The notes under the pieces were generated by a model. It did no database searches. It saw only the letters and a list, made by a program, of their open reading frames with translations, and had not been told where the DNA came from. This document shows positions 1 to 6,022 of a DNA stretch of 6,022 nucleotides, one piece after another; the stretch's first letter is position 1, and the number at the start of each line of letters is the position of its first letter. The position numbers were made by a program, and so were the translations under genes. Source of the DNA: Coxiellaceae bacterium (GTDB taxonomy: Bacteria; Pseudomonadota; Gammaproteobacteria; Coxiellales; Coxiellaceae); NCBI GenBank assembly GCA_003450655.1, contig DMFG01000060.1, positions 1-6,022 of the forward strand, written 5' to 3'.

Positions 1-264
1 TTTGCTGGTATGTTTTGGAAAGCTGTCCCAGAATCAGACTGGCCACAAGACGAAGAAGCACTGGAATCGATCAAAGAGAACTGGGAAGAGCCCTTTGGAG
101 ATATGCGACAGGAACTGGTGTTCATCGGCCAAGGCCTAGACAAAGACCAGGTAATCAAAGCACTGGATCAATGCCTGCTATCGGATGACGATGTATTGTT
201 AGGCAGAGATCACTGGGCTAGATTCCCAGATCCTTTCCCAGAAGAATGGAAAGAAGCGGTATAA
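1..264 (+). CDS. COG0523/CobW family GTP-binding metallochaperone, C-terminal fragment
   Basis: This is the end of a gene that enters from the left edge; reading is open from base 1 and stops at TAA 262-264, giving 87 residues. The fragment matches the CobW C-terminal domain as I know it: a Trp/acidic lead-in, then FGDMRQELVFIGQGLD, a helix ending in DQCLLSDDD, and the closing segment ARFPDPFPEEW typical of the ZigA/YciC-like branch. Family knowledge: COG0523 proteins are P-loop GTPases that deliver metal, often zinc, to client enzymes in the cytoplasm. The N-terminal GTPase domain with its Walker A and CxCC metal site lies outside the window, so activity and metal cannot be judged. The ATG at base 10 is internal to the domain and is not the true start. 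The next gene begins 25 nt downstream on the same strand, suggesting one transcript. Full-length relatives are usually about 330-420 residues. Confidence 0.88.
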   Translation, partial: FAGMFWKAVPESDWPQDEEALESIKENWEEPFGDMRQELVFIGQGLDKDQVIKALDQCLLSDDDVLLGRDHWARFPDPFPEEWKEAV

Positions 265-277
265 CCCATCTGTTTTA

Positions 278-284
278 AAAGGAG
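278..284 (+). promoter_or_regulatory. Ribosome binding site of the DUF1826 gene
   Basis: AAAGGAG lies 5 nt upstream of the ATG at 290. An in-frame GTG at 284 overlaps this Shine-Dalgarno and would have no site of its own, so the ATG at 290 is the better start. Confidence 0.75.
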
Positions 285-289
285 TGTGT

Positions 290-928
290 ATGACACTGAC
301 GTTGTCACGCCAAAGTCACACGGTGACTGAAGCCAGCTTACTATCGGATATATACCGCGAGGATATTAACCTGTGTGTCTGGCAGCGCACTCTTGAAAAA
401 ACTATTCAAGCAACGATAGACAGCCTGATAGTCTCTAAACCTGATCTGCAACTCTCATTGAGGGTTCAGCCTCACACAGTGCTTAAATCGTTGCATCGTG
501 AAATAAAAACAACCACTAACATCTCTCCATTGCTTGAAGATATCACTATGCTGGTCGATATGTTTTGCTTCTTGTTTGACTTAGAAGAAGCCGGACTTAG
601 ATTGACCGTTTTACAAGAAGCGATGTGCCCGCGATTTCACGTTGACCGCGTACCCTGTCGTCTCATTACAACTTATCGAGGTATTGCAACGCAGTGGTTG
701 CCCCAAGACCGAGTTGATCGCAGTAAACTTGGCTCAGGAAATCAAGGCTTACCCGATACGGCATCTGGGATCTATCAGAACCCACAACACATTGAATCGC
801 TCAACACCGGCGATGTTGCTCTATTAAAAGGTGAGAGCTGGAATGAGAATGAAGGTGGCGGTATCGTTCACCGTTCTCCTCAGCCAATCCATGAAGAAAG
901 AAGACTGTTGATGACGCTAGACTTTTAA
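290..928 (+). CDS. DUF1826 family protein of unknown function, linked to a COG0523 metallochaperone
   Basis: This gene encodes 212 residues from ATG 290, chosen because AAAGGAG sits 5 nt upstream. I recognise DUF1826 by the core CPRFHVDRVPCRLITTYRG (residues 113-131) with the following TQWLP, the GDVALLKG strand (174-181), and the C-terminal VHRSP...RRLLMTLDF. The length suits a complete member. There is no signal peptide or membrane segment, so it is probably cytoplasmic. No function is established to my knowledge. Conserved-looking polar residues are C113, H117, D119, C123, H194 and R204/R205. Their order (HxD, then a distal His, then Arg about ten residues later, before a final beta strand) resembles the iron and 2-oxoglutarate ligands of double-stranded beta-helix oxygenases; this is my inference. 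The 25-nt gap to the upstream COG0523 gene suggests cotranscription and a metal-related role. I recall the same pairing in other gammaproteobacteria but cannot check it here. The gene converges on aacS. Confidence 0.85.
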   Translation: MTLTLSRQSHTVTEASLLSDIYREDINLCVWQRTLEKTIQATIDSLIVSKPDLQLSLRVQPHTVLKSLHREIKTTTNISPLLEDITMLVDMFCFLFDLEEAGLRLTVLQEAMCPRFHVDRVPCRLITTYRGIATQWLPQDRVDRSKLGSGNQGLPDTASGIYQNPQHIESLNTGDVALLKGESWNENEGGGIVHRSPQPIHEERRLLMTLDF

Positions 929-955
929 TGTCTATCTCCATACTGTCACTATACA

Positions 956-2890
956 TTACCTAATATTTAAATCTTCAAATTCTGCCAAACACTCTGGGTT
1001 GGCCAGCGCTGCTAGATTATCAATGGGCTTTTTTTGTAACGCATGTTTCACGACTTTTTCAGCTAATTTACCACTGGTCGTTTTTGGCAGGTCTTGCACG
1101 GCAATAATCCGATACGGCACATGATGTGAGCTTGCACGTTCTTTAATGGTCGCTTTGACGGTATTTTTTAGGGTGTCATCTAAAGCAACCCCTTTTTCCA
1201 ATACGACCAATAACACAATCTTTTCATCTTGATTCACCGTATAACCGACAGCACATGCTTCTATAATAGCGGAAAGACTGGTTAAGCATTGATAAATTTC
1301 AGCCGTCCCTATGCGCACACCACCTGGATTGAGCGTGGTATCTGAGCGACCTAGAATGATCAACCCACCCTGCTCTGTTGTCATGGCATGATCGCCGTGT
1401 GCCCACACGTTAGGATAGCGATCAAAATAAGCAGCATGATAACGCTCATTGTGGTTATCATTCCAAAACCCTATCGGCATACTCGGAAAGGATTGGCAAC
1501 ACACCAATTCTCCCGGTGATTGCTCAATACGTTTACCCGCTACATTAAACACCTGCACATCCATACCTAACCCCAAACACTGCAACTCACCGCGATAAAC
1601 GGGCAAATCGGGATGACCTAGCGCAAAACAAGAGATAATGTCTGTGCCACCTGAAATAGAAGAAACACGTAAATCCGCTTTAACGTGTTTGTAAATATAA
1701 TCATATACCGGTGGGTTGAGTGGTGAACCGGTGGTCAGTAAGGTGGTTAACGATGAGAAATTGATCGTTTCATTCAATTTCAGCTTTAAGTGTTGCGAGA
1801 TATCCATCAAGCGTGCGCCCAAGCCTAATACCGATACCTGATAACGCTCTACTAAACGGAACACATGATCGGCAGTTGGGTACTGCGGGCAACCATCGTA
1901 TAACACTAAGGTTGTACCCACTGCTAATGCCGATACCATCCAGTTCCACATCATCCAACCACAGGTGGTGTAGAATAATAAGCGATCGGCTGCACTTAAA
2001 TTCGTGTGTAAATGTAATTCCTTCAGGTGCTGAATTAAGGTTCCACCGGCACTGTGCACGATACACTTCGGTTTACCCGTGCTACCGGATGAGAACACAA
2101 TAAAGGCAGGATGATCGAAAGGTAGTGGAGCAAACTGGATTGGTTGATCATTGCAGGGTATCTCATGCCACCCAATAACATAGCTTAATGAACGCGCTTC
2201 ATGATGCTGGTCGCCAACCACGACACACTGCTTAAGACTGGGTAATGCCTGCTGTAATTGTTGAAGGGTGTCATGGTGTTGATAAACCTTACCATTGTAT
2301 TGATGCGATAAGGCGGTGATGAGTAACTGAGGCTCAATTTGTTGCAGTCGATCTAACAAACTCGCTACACCAAAATCCGGAGAGCACGATGACCAAATCG
2401 CACCAATACTCGTGGTCGCTAACATCGCAACCACTGCTTCTATTCCATTGGGTAACACACCCACGATTCGATCATGCGCCTGAATACCCAGTGACTGAAA
2501 ATAATGACTCATTCGAGACACTTCAGCGCGCAACTCGGCATAAGTGAGTTGCTGCTCCTGCCCTGCCTCATTGACAGCGATCACTGCTAACTGATCGTCG
2601 GGTTGCGATAAACAGTGTTGTGCATAATTAAGTTGCGCACCAACAAACCATTGCGATTCCATCATGGACTCACCGTTCACAAAAACCTGCTCAGGTGGAT
2701 GCATAAAGCTCAGACCACAAAAATCCGCTATCGATTGCCAGGCCTCATCCAAGTGTGTAATCGACCACGCATGCAAGTCGGTATAGTGGTCAAAGACCCG
2801 TCCAGTGCGTGCTGACACAGCATTTTGAAAAGCCGTCATTGCTGACGGTAAAGCACCCTCTTTTGATGGGGCCCATAAGCGTTCACTCAT
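956..2890 (-). CDS. aacS: Acetoacetyl-CoA synthetase (acetoacetate--CoA ligase, EC 6.2.1.16)
   Basis: This cytoplasmic enzyme of the acyl-AMP ligase (ANL) superfamily converts acetoacetate, ATP and CoA to acetoacetyl-CoA, AMP and pyrophosphate, feeding ketone-body use or polyester and lipid synthesis. At 644 residues it has the usual family length of about 650. An acetyl-CoA-synthetase-type N-terminal region (about 35-100) comes first. Next come the phosphate-binding A3 motif FSSGSTGKPK (266-275) and the segment YTTCGWMMWNWM (307-318), which favours acetoacetyl-CoA over acetyl-CoA synthetase. SGGTD (413-417), the HGD of A7 (498-500) and GRSDTTLNPGGVRIGTAEIY (514-533) follow. The A10 motif PKTTSGK (602-608) supplies the catalytic lysine, K608. 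All key motifs are intact. The start is well placed, with AAGGA 6 nt upstream. K608 is the probable site of reversible acetylation seen in relatives. The gene stands alone, convergent with the DUF1826 gene and divergent from the coiled-coil gene. Sampled 60-base lines are about 45-48% GC. Confidence 0.95.
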   Translation of the reverse strand: MSERLWAPSKEGALPSAMTAFQNAVSARTGRVFDHYTDLHAWSITHLDEAWQSIADFCGLSFMHPPEQVFVNGESMMESQWFVGAQLNYAQHCLSQPDDQLAVIAVNEAGQEQQLTYAELRAEVSRMSHYFQSLGIQAHDRIVGVLPNGIEAVVAMLATTSIGAIWSSCSPDFGVASLLDRLQQIEPQLLITALSHQYNGKVYQHHDTLQQLQQALPSLKQCVVVGDQHHEARSLSYVIGWHEIPCNDQPIQFAPLPFDHPAFIVFSSGSTGKPKCIVHSAGGTLIQHLKELHLHTNLSAADRLLFYTTCGWMMWNWMVSALAVGTTLVLYDGCPQYPTADHVFRLVERYQVSVLGLGARLMDISQHLKLKLNETINFSSLTTLLTTGSPLNPPVYDYIYKHVKADLRVSSISGGTDIISCFALGHPDLPVYRGELQCLGLGMDVQVFNVAGKRIEQSPGELVCCQSFPSMPIGFWNDNHNERYHAAYFDRYPNVWAHGDHAMTTEQGGLIILGRSDTTLNPGGVRIGTAEIYQCLTSLSAIIEACAVGYTVNQDEKIVLLVVLEKGVALDDTLKNTVKATIKERASSHHVPYRIIAVQDLPKTTSGKLAEKVVKHALQKKPIDNLAALANPECLAEFEDLNIR

Positions 2891-2896
2891 CGATCA

Positions 2897-2901
2897 TCCT
2901 T
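2897..2901 (-). promoter_or_regulatory. Ribosome binding site of aacS
   Basis: Read on the minus strand this is AAGGA, 6 nt before the ATG at 2890. It supports that start over any internal Met. Confidence 0.65.
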
Positions 2902-2961
2902 AATGGTTACCGTATCCGTATTCAGCAGATAGTGTATGAATAAAACACGTCTAAATCCACA

Positions 2962-2971
2962 CGTGATCACA
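2962..2971. repeat. CGTGATCACA repeat, copy 1 (possible operator)
   Basis: This copy contains the perfect palindrome GTGATCAC (2963-2970) and lies about 72 bp upstream of the aacS start codon. A 10-base identical copy lies 210 bp away. I do not recognise a named regulator for this sequence; a regulatory role is inferred from the symmetry, the duplication and the divergent-promoter position. Confidence 0.35.
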
Positions 2972-3171
2972 CTACAGTTCCCGTCACCACCCATCCAACC
3001 CATGTAAAACCAACGCTAAGCTGAAAAACCACCCTGGAACGGTGTTAGAATCACAAACCATGCCCTCCCACAGCGCACCAGCCCAGAAAAACCCTTAGAA
3101 TAAATCAGTAACTAGTTGATAATTAGCCATTAAATAACCTTTCTTAACGGAACATTAAATATGCAGAAAAG

Positions 3172-3181
3172 CGTGATCACA
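3172..3181. repeat. CGTGATCACA repeat, copy 2 (possible operator)
   Basis: This is the second identical copy, with palindrome GTGATCAC at 3173-3180, about 105 bp upstream of the coiled-coil gene start. It lies 7 bp upstream of the TATGAT at 3188, where a bound protein could affect a promoter, if that promoter is real. Confidence 0.35.
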
Positions 3182-3277
3182 GCAATGTATGATGTTAAGT
3201 TAAATAACGCATTCAAGACTAAGGATGGTCACTGACACTCTCATGGATTTGAGCCTAATGAACCACTTGTGGAACAT

Positions 3278-3282
3278 AGGAG
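3278..3282 (+). promoter_or_regulatory. Ribosome binding site of the coiled-coil gene
   Basis: AGGAG lies 4 nt before the ATG at 3287 and 7 nt before the adjacent in-frame ATG at 3290. An in-frame TAA at 3284-3286 directly precedes the first ATG, so the protein cannot begin further upstream. Which of the two Met codons is used is uncertain by one residue; 3290 has the more usual spacing. Confidence 0.75.
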
Positions 3283-3286
3283 TTAA

Positions 3287-5731
3287 ATGATGAGAACATT
3301 GTCTAATCCAAAGACAGGCCGCGAATCACCTGACACTGTGAGTCACGTTCCTGAGTGCTCACAGAATCAAGACTTAGCTTTCATAAGTAAGAAAATACAA
3401 CGCGTCTCCCTAATCAGCAAAACATTAGAAATCTACTACTTAGAAAAAAAGCAAGAAAATGAAAAATATATAACAGGATCTTCCATTCTCACAGAAGTGG
3501 AAGTAGCACAACCTGAAACAAGCTTAAGTGAACTACAAACAAGATTCGAACAGTTAGCTCAACGAAAAAGACGTGGAACACCAGCGAAAACCACCGACCT
3601 ATGGGGAGCTTACCAAACGGCAAGAGAAAATCTAACTGCCTTACGCAATCAGACTAGAGATGATTCTCATAATTCTGACACAGATATAAGGACTACAAAT
3701 AGCCGGGAATCCTCTTCCACAAGATCTTCTAATGCGACACCTCCTCCTGAGAAAGAAGTTATTGAACGCGCCACGTATTATCCAGTATATCTGAGCAGAC
3801 TATTATCCGACACAGATAGAACAACAATGAAATCCGGAAGCTTTAAGCCGATAGACTCTTCAAGTTTTATGCAAGCTTTAGAGTTTCGTACAAAGCATTT
3901 AGAAATAGAGCCCCCATTCGAAGACCCCATCCAAAGCAGAGAAGATCTAATGACTCTGATTGCGCATATAAAAACAACATACGAAGAAATGAAAAGTGAT
4001 AATGAAAAAGAATGTAACGGAATAAAAATTGATGAACTCAATCAACTCATTATTATTCTTGAAGATGATCTTAAAAGGTTGAAAAATTTTTCACAGCATA
4101 ATCCAGGGCATAGCACACCAGAGAGACTAGAGCTCACTTCGACAGAATCGATTAAAACTAAAATAAATCAAATTAAACAAGAGAGGGTGTTTTACAAAAG
4201 TACAACTATGAGAGAAAGTGTAATCTCAACACAATATCAATTTCATGAAACAGATTCGATCAGTGTCTTAAACAAACTCATCGAACACCCTATTCTCACC
4301 GCCTTACACAGATGGACACATCCTGACAATGATTTTGACAAGAAAATATCACCAAAAAAATCACCAACAGATCATCTAATAAGAGAAATTGAAGGTTTAA
4401 ATGGGTCCGAAATAGAAAAAAAAGCCATTAAAAAAGTTATCGCATTTCATGTTTGTAAGTTCACGATGGATCGAATCACGGATATTAAGCAACACCGAAA
4501 GAGAAGCAATCAAATAATTAACCAATTTGATAAAATTCAAGGAAAAGATCTTTTTAGGACAGCATTAGACGATCAATCTCGTATTATGCGGGCTATGAAT
4601 GAAAATTTTGATCAACAACAATGGCTAATAAAAGTATTAAATTCAGTTATACAATCGGCTGATGAAATGGGGCATTCGGATAAGACTAATCTAAGAAAAA
4701 TAGAAAGCTATATTACGCATTTTCAGCTTTACAGCAATATTATGAGTTACATTGAAGAGACACAAGAAAGAAAATTACCTCCCCTCGAAGGCTTATCAAA
4801 AATACAAGAAGAATTCTACTCAGCAATCAACCTGGAAGCTCAATCACAAATAGAAAACTCAATAGATCTGCTCAACGAAGCAATAAAAAAACCTGATACA
4901 GATGAAAATGAGTGTTTTCTTAGCAGCGTTTCTGAACTACAAACCACACTCAGCAAACTTGAATTAAAATATAGAATCAGTGTACCTAACGGCCACTGTG
5001 ATTTAATTAAAACAATTAATCATCTTGAAATATTTAAAAAAGATAGAACGATACCTGAAGATCCTGAAGGTAAATTACAGATTTTTTTTGAAATTTATAA
5101 AGGCATTCAACTAAGAAAAGAGAAAAAAGAACTAACGACTATGATTAACCAGGTTGCTGGTAAACTAAATAGTATCAAAGAAGAAATTGCGGACTTACTA
5201 TCCCCACTCGCAACACAAGTAATACCTAAGAATCAGCCCTACTACTGCATGTGGGAGACTAAAAATCCATTACACACCGCCGCGACGGAACTTAAAGAAG
5301 ACGTAAGAACTGCAATACAGTCACTGACTGTTGTCAATGAAGAATTGATGCAAAATCAGGCTTCCTTAGATGATTTACAGACCTCTTTAGATAAGTTAAA
5401 GAAAAAAAAGCAAGCAATAGCCAAGATTGGTACCACTCTCGTATCTAATATTAAAAGACCAGAAATCACAACGCCATTACAAGCAACGTGCTTTGAAAGA
5501 ATCATCAAATCACTTAAAATGTTTTGTTCAGCGTTTTGCGCATGGTTTACGGGAAGCTGTTCTGACGATGATCACTCAACTCCTAAAACAAGGTTATCTC
5601 AAAAACGTGATGATATTATGGGCATATACAATAATCCAGGAAACACATTATTTTCTAGATCAGCCAGTCATCACACACAGGTAACAGGAAGCCCAACGCC
5701 CTATGGTTACAAACCACTACCCACAGGATAA
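3287..5731 (+). CDS. Large coiled-coil-rich protein of unknown family, candidate secreted effector
   Basis: I do not recognise a family for this 814-residue protein. It has no signal peptide, full membrane helix or visible catalytic motif. The N terminus (1-30) is polar and rich in Ser, Thr and Pro. Residues 126-155 form a Ser/Thr/Asp-rich low-complexity stretch ending in TPPPEKE. Most of the rest is predicted helical and highly charged. Clear heptads are L616, I620, V623, L627, I630, I634, L637, and L669, V673, A676, L680, V683, L687, N690, L694, L697, L701, L704; a shorter set lies near 248-268. A short Cys-rich hydrophobic patch (735-758: C735, C747, C751, C758) precedes a disordered tail rich in Ser, Thr, Pro and Gly. 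Sampled lines run from about 27 to 47% GC, lower overall than aacS, suggesting transfer or relaxed composition. A secreted, host-directed protein is my leading guess; a cytoskeletal or structural coiled coil is the main alternative. Confidence 0.85.
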   Translation: MMRTLSNPKTGRESPDTVSHVPECSQNQDLAFISKKIQRVSLISKTLEIYYLEKKQENEKYITGSSILTEVEVAQPETSLSELQTRFEQLAQRKRRGTPAKTTDLWGAYQTARENLTALRNQTRDDSHNSDTDIRTTNSRESSSTRSSNATPPPEKEVIERATYYPVYLSRLLSDTDRTTMKSGSFKPIDSSSFMQALEFRTKHLEIEPPFEDPIQSREDLMTLIAHIKTTYEEMKSDNEKECNGIKIDELNQLIIILEDDLKRLKNFSQHNPGHSTPERLELTSTESIKTKINQIKQERVFYKSTTMRESVISTQYQFHETDSISVLNKLIEHPILTALHRWTHPDNDFDKKISPKKSPTDHLIREIEGLNGSEIEKKAIKKVIAFHVCKFTMDRITDIKQHRKRSNQIINQFDKIQGKDLFRTALDDQSRIMRAMNENFDQQQWLIKVLNSVIQSADEMGHSDKTNLRKIESYITHFQLYSNIMSYIEETQERKLPPLEGLSKIQEEFYSAINLEAQSQIENSIDLLNEAIKKPDTDENECFLSSVSELQTTLSKLELKYRISVPNGHCDLIKTINHLEIFKKDRTIPEDPEGKLQIFFEIYKGIQLRKEKKELTTMINQVAGKLNSIKEEIADLLSPLATQVIPKNQPYYCMWETKNPLHTAATELKEDVRTAIQSLTVVNEELMQNQASLDDLQTSLDKLKKKKQAIAKIGTTLVSNIKRPEITTPLQATCFERIIKSLKMFCSAFCAWFTGSCSDDDHSTPKTRLSQKRDDIMGIYNNPGNTLFSRSASHHTQVTGSPTPYGYKPLPTG

Positions 5732-5762
5732 AACCACACTTGAAAGCGCTTATCACACTCAC

Positions 5763-5791
5763 TTGCGAAGCCTGTTTAGCAAAGATACACT
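5763..5791 (+). promoter_or_regulatory. Possible sigma70-type promoter for the secreted-protein gene
   Basis: TTGCGA (5763-5768) and TACACT (5786-5791) are separated by 17 nt; each matches four of six consensus positions, including the key T, A and final T of the -10 box. Transcription would begin near 5798, about 27 nt before the start codon. No terminator is visible between the coiled-coil gene and this point, so read-through from upstream is also possible. Confidence 0.3.
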
Positions 5792-5811
5792 GTTAAAGCT
5801 TTACAACGATA

Positions 5812-5816
5812 AGGAG
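5812..5816 (+). promoter_or_regulatory. Ribosome binding site of the secreted-protein gene
   Basis: AGGAG within AAGGAGAT lies 8 nt before the ATG at 5825, a strong Shine-Dalgarno with normal spacing. Confidence 0.75.
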
Positions 5817-5824
5817 ATCAACAC

Positions 5825-6022
5825 ATGAAACCATGGATCAAACAGTCCGCACTAGCCGGCATCATTTTACTGAGCACCAACCTAACAACATTGGCAGCCA
5901 GTGAGGTCGCATGCCCTAGCCTCAACGATAAAGCAGGAATGGCAAAGTTAAAGATGAAAGAGCAAATTCAGTGCCAAATAAAAGCCAACACACAACAACA
6001 AGTCAGTGACCAGGTTAAACAA
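5825..6022 (+). CDS. Secreted (Sec-dependent) protein of unknown function, N-terminal part
   Basis: The reading frame opens at ATG 5825 after a strong AGGAG and stays open for 66 codons to the window edge, so the gene is incomplete at its 3' end. The first residues form a classic signal peptide: a short basic start (MKPWIK), a hydrophobic core around residues 9-23 (ALAGIILLSTNLTTL) and a likely signal peptidase I site after A24 or A25 (TLA-A-S). It is not a lipoprotein, because EVAC lacks a proper lipobox. The mature part begins SEVACPSLND and is Lys/Gln-rich, with C30 and C50, which could form a disulfide in the periplasm. I do not recognise a family. The gene follows the coiled-coil gene by 93 nt on the same strand; a separate promoter is possible, so a functional link is not shown. 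Confidence 0.75.
   Translation, partial: MKPWIKQSALAGIILLSTNLTTLAASEVACPSLNDKAGMAKLKMKEQIQCQIKANTQQQVSDQVKQ

Larger units (their letters stand above)
2891..3286. other. Divergent intergenic region between aacS and the coiled-coil gene
   Basis: This 396-nt stretch separates two divergent genes and should carry both promoters. I see no tRNA or other RNA gene and no convincing terminator. It contains the ribosome binding sites at each end, two copies of CGTGATCACA (2962-2971 and 3172-3181), and a 10-nt inverted repeat CCACTTGTGG (3263-3272) just before the downstream Shine-Dalgarno. The stretch 3100-3210 is AT-rich and includes TATGAT (3188-3193), a possible -10 box without a good -35 partner, so I do not place a promoter. 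A 15-codon open frame (3243-3290) overlaps the start of the coiled-coil gene. Confidence 0.7.

Noticed and set aside
642..827. Open frame inside the DUF1826 gene in another frame
   Set aside because: The DUF1826 frame carries recognisable family motifs across this stretch; the alternative frame has no ribosome binding site and no recognisable protein character.
988..1035. Possible + strand terminator for the DUF1826 gene, a weak stem followed by a T-run near 1029
   Set aside because: Only about three contiguous base pairs form the stem, and the sequence is explained as aacS coding sequence for a Lys-rich segment.
1770..2103. Overlapping open frames on both strands within aacS
   Set aside because: They lie wholly inside the strongly supported AacS coding sequence and show no family features.
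2962..3181. CRP binding sites suggested by the TGA/TCA half sites in CGTGATCACA
   Set aside because: CRP half sites need about 6 nt between TGTGA and TCACA; here they abut, so the sequence does not fit.
3116..3193. Promoter for the coiled-coil gene using TTGATA (3116-3121) or TATGAT (3188-3193)
   Set aside because: Neither hexamer has a partner box at 16-18 nt spacing, so no promoter can be placed with confidence in this AT-rich stretch.
5427..5684. Second open frame of 85 codons overlapping the end of the coiled-coil gene
   Set aside because: It has no Shine-Dalgarno and no recognisable motif. A TAG at 5418 in its frame blocks entry from the upstream A8 tract.
5732..5824. Terminator after the coiled-coil gene, using AAGCGCTT and AAAGCTTT palindromes
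   Set aside because: The palindromes are too short for a stable hairpin, have no loop, and are not followed by a T-run.

Overview
The window most likely comes from a gammaproteobacterium. This rests on the family make-up (a COG0523/CobW-type metallochaperone next to a DUF1826 gene, and a full-length acetoacetyl-CoA synthetase), on strong AGGAG-type ribosome binding sites, and on moderate GC. I cannot name the genus. The large coiled-coil protein looks like the effector-type proteins of host-associated gammaproteobacteria, but that is an inference.

Layout. (1) Bases 1-928, + strand: the C-terminal end of a COG0523 GTPase is followed 25 nt later by a complete DUF1826 gene, probably one metal-homeostasis operon. 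(2) Bases 956-2890, - strand: a complete acetoacetyl-CoA synthetase gene (aacS) converges on the DUF1826 gene with only 27 nt between stop codons and no visible terminator. (3) Bases 2891-3286: a 396-nt divergent intergenic region. It holds two copies of the palindrome-containing 10-mer CGTGATCACA, exactly 210 bp apart. (4) Bases 3287-5731, + strand: an 814-residue, AT-rich, coiled-coil protein with no recognised family and no signal peptide. It has a Ser/Thr-rich low-complexity segment and a Cys-rich hydrophobic patch near the C terminus. (5) Bases 5732-5824: a short intergenic stretch with a plausible promoter and a strong Shine-Dalgarno site. (6) Bases 5825-6022, + strand: the first 66 codons of a secreted protein with a Sec signal peptide, cut by the window edge.

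How the parts relate. The COG0523 and DUF1826 genes probably act together in zinc or other metal supply. AacS activates acetoacetate for carbon metabolism and has no functional partner in view. The coiled-coil gene differs from its left-hand neighbours in base composition and in the absence of a known family. It is the least explained object here and the best candidate for something undescribed: a lineage-specific, possibly secreted or membrane-associated protein.
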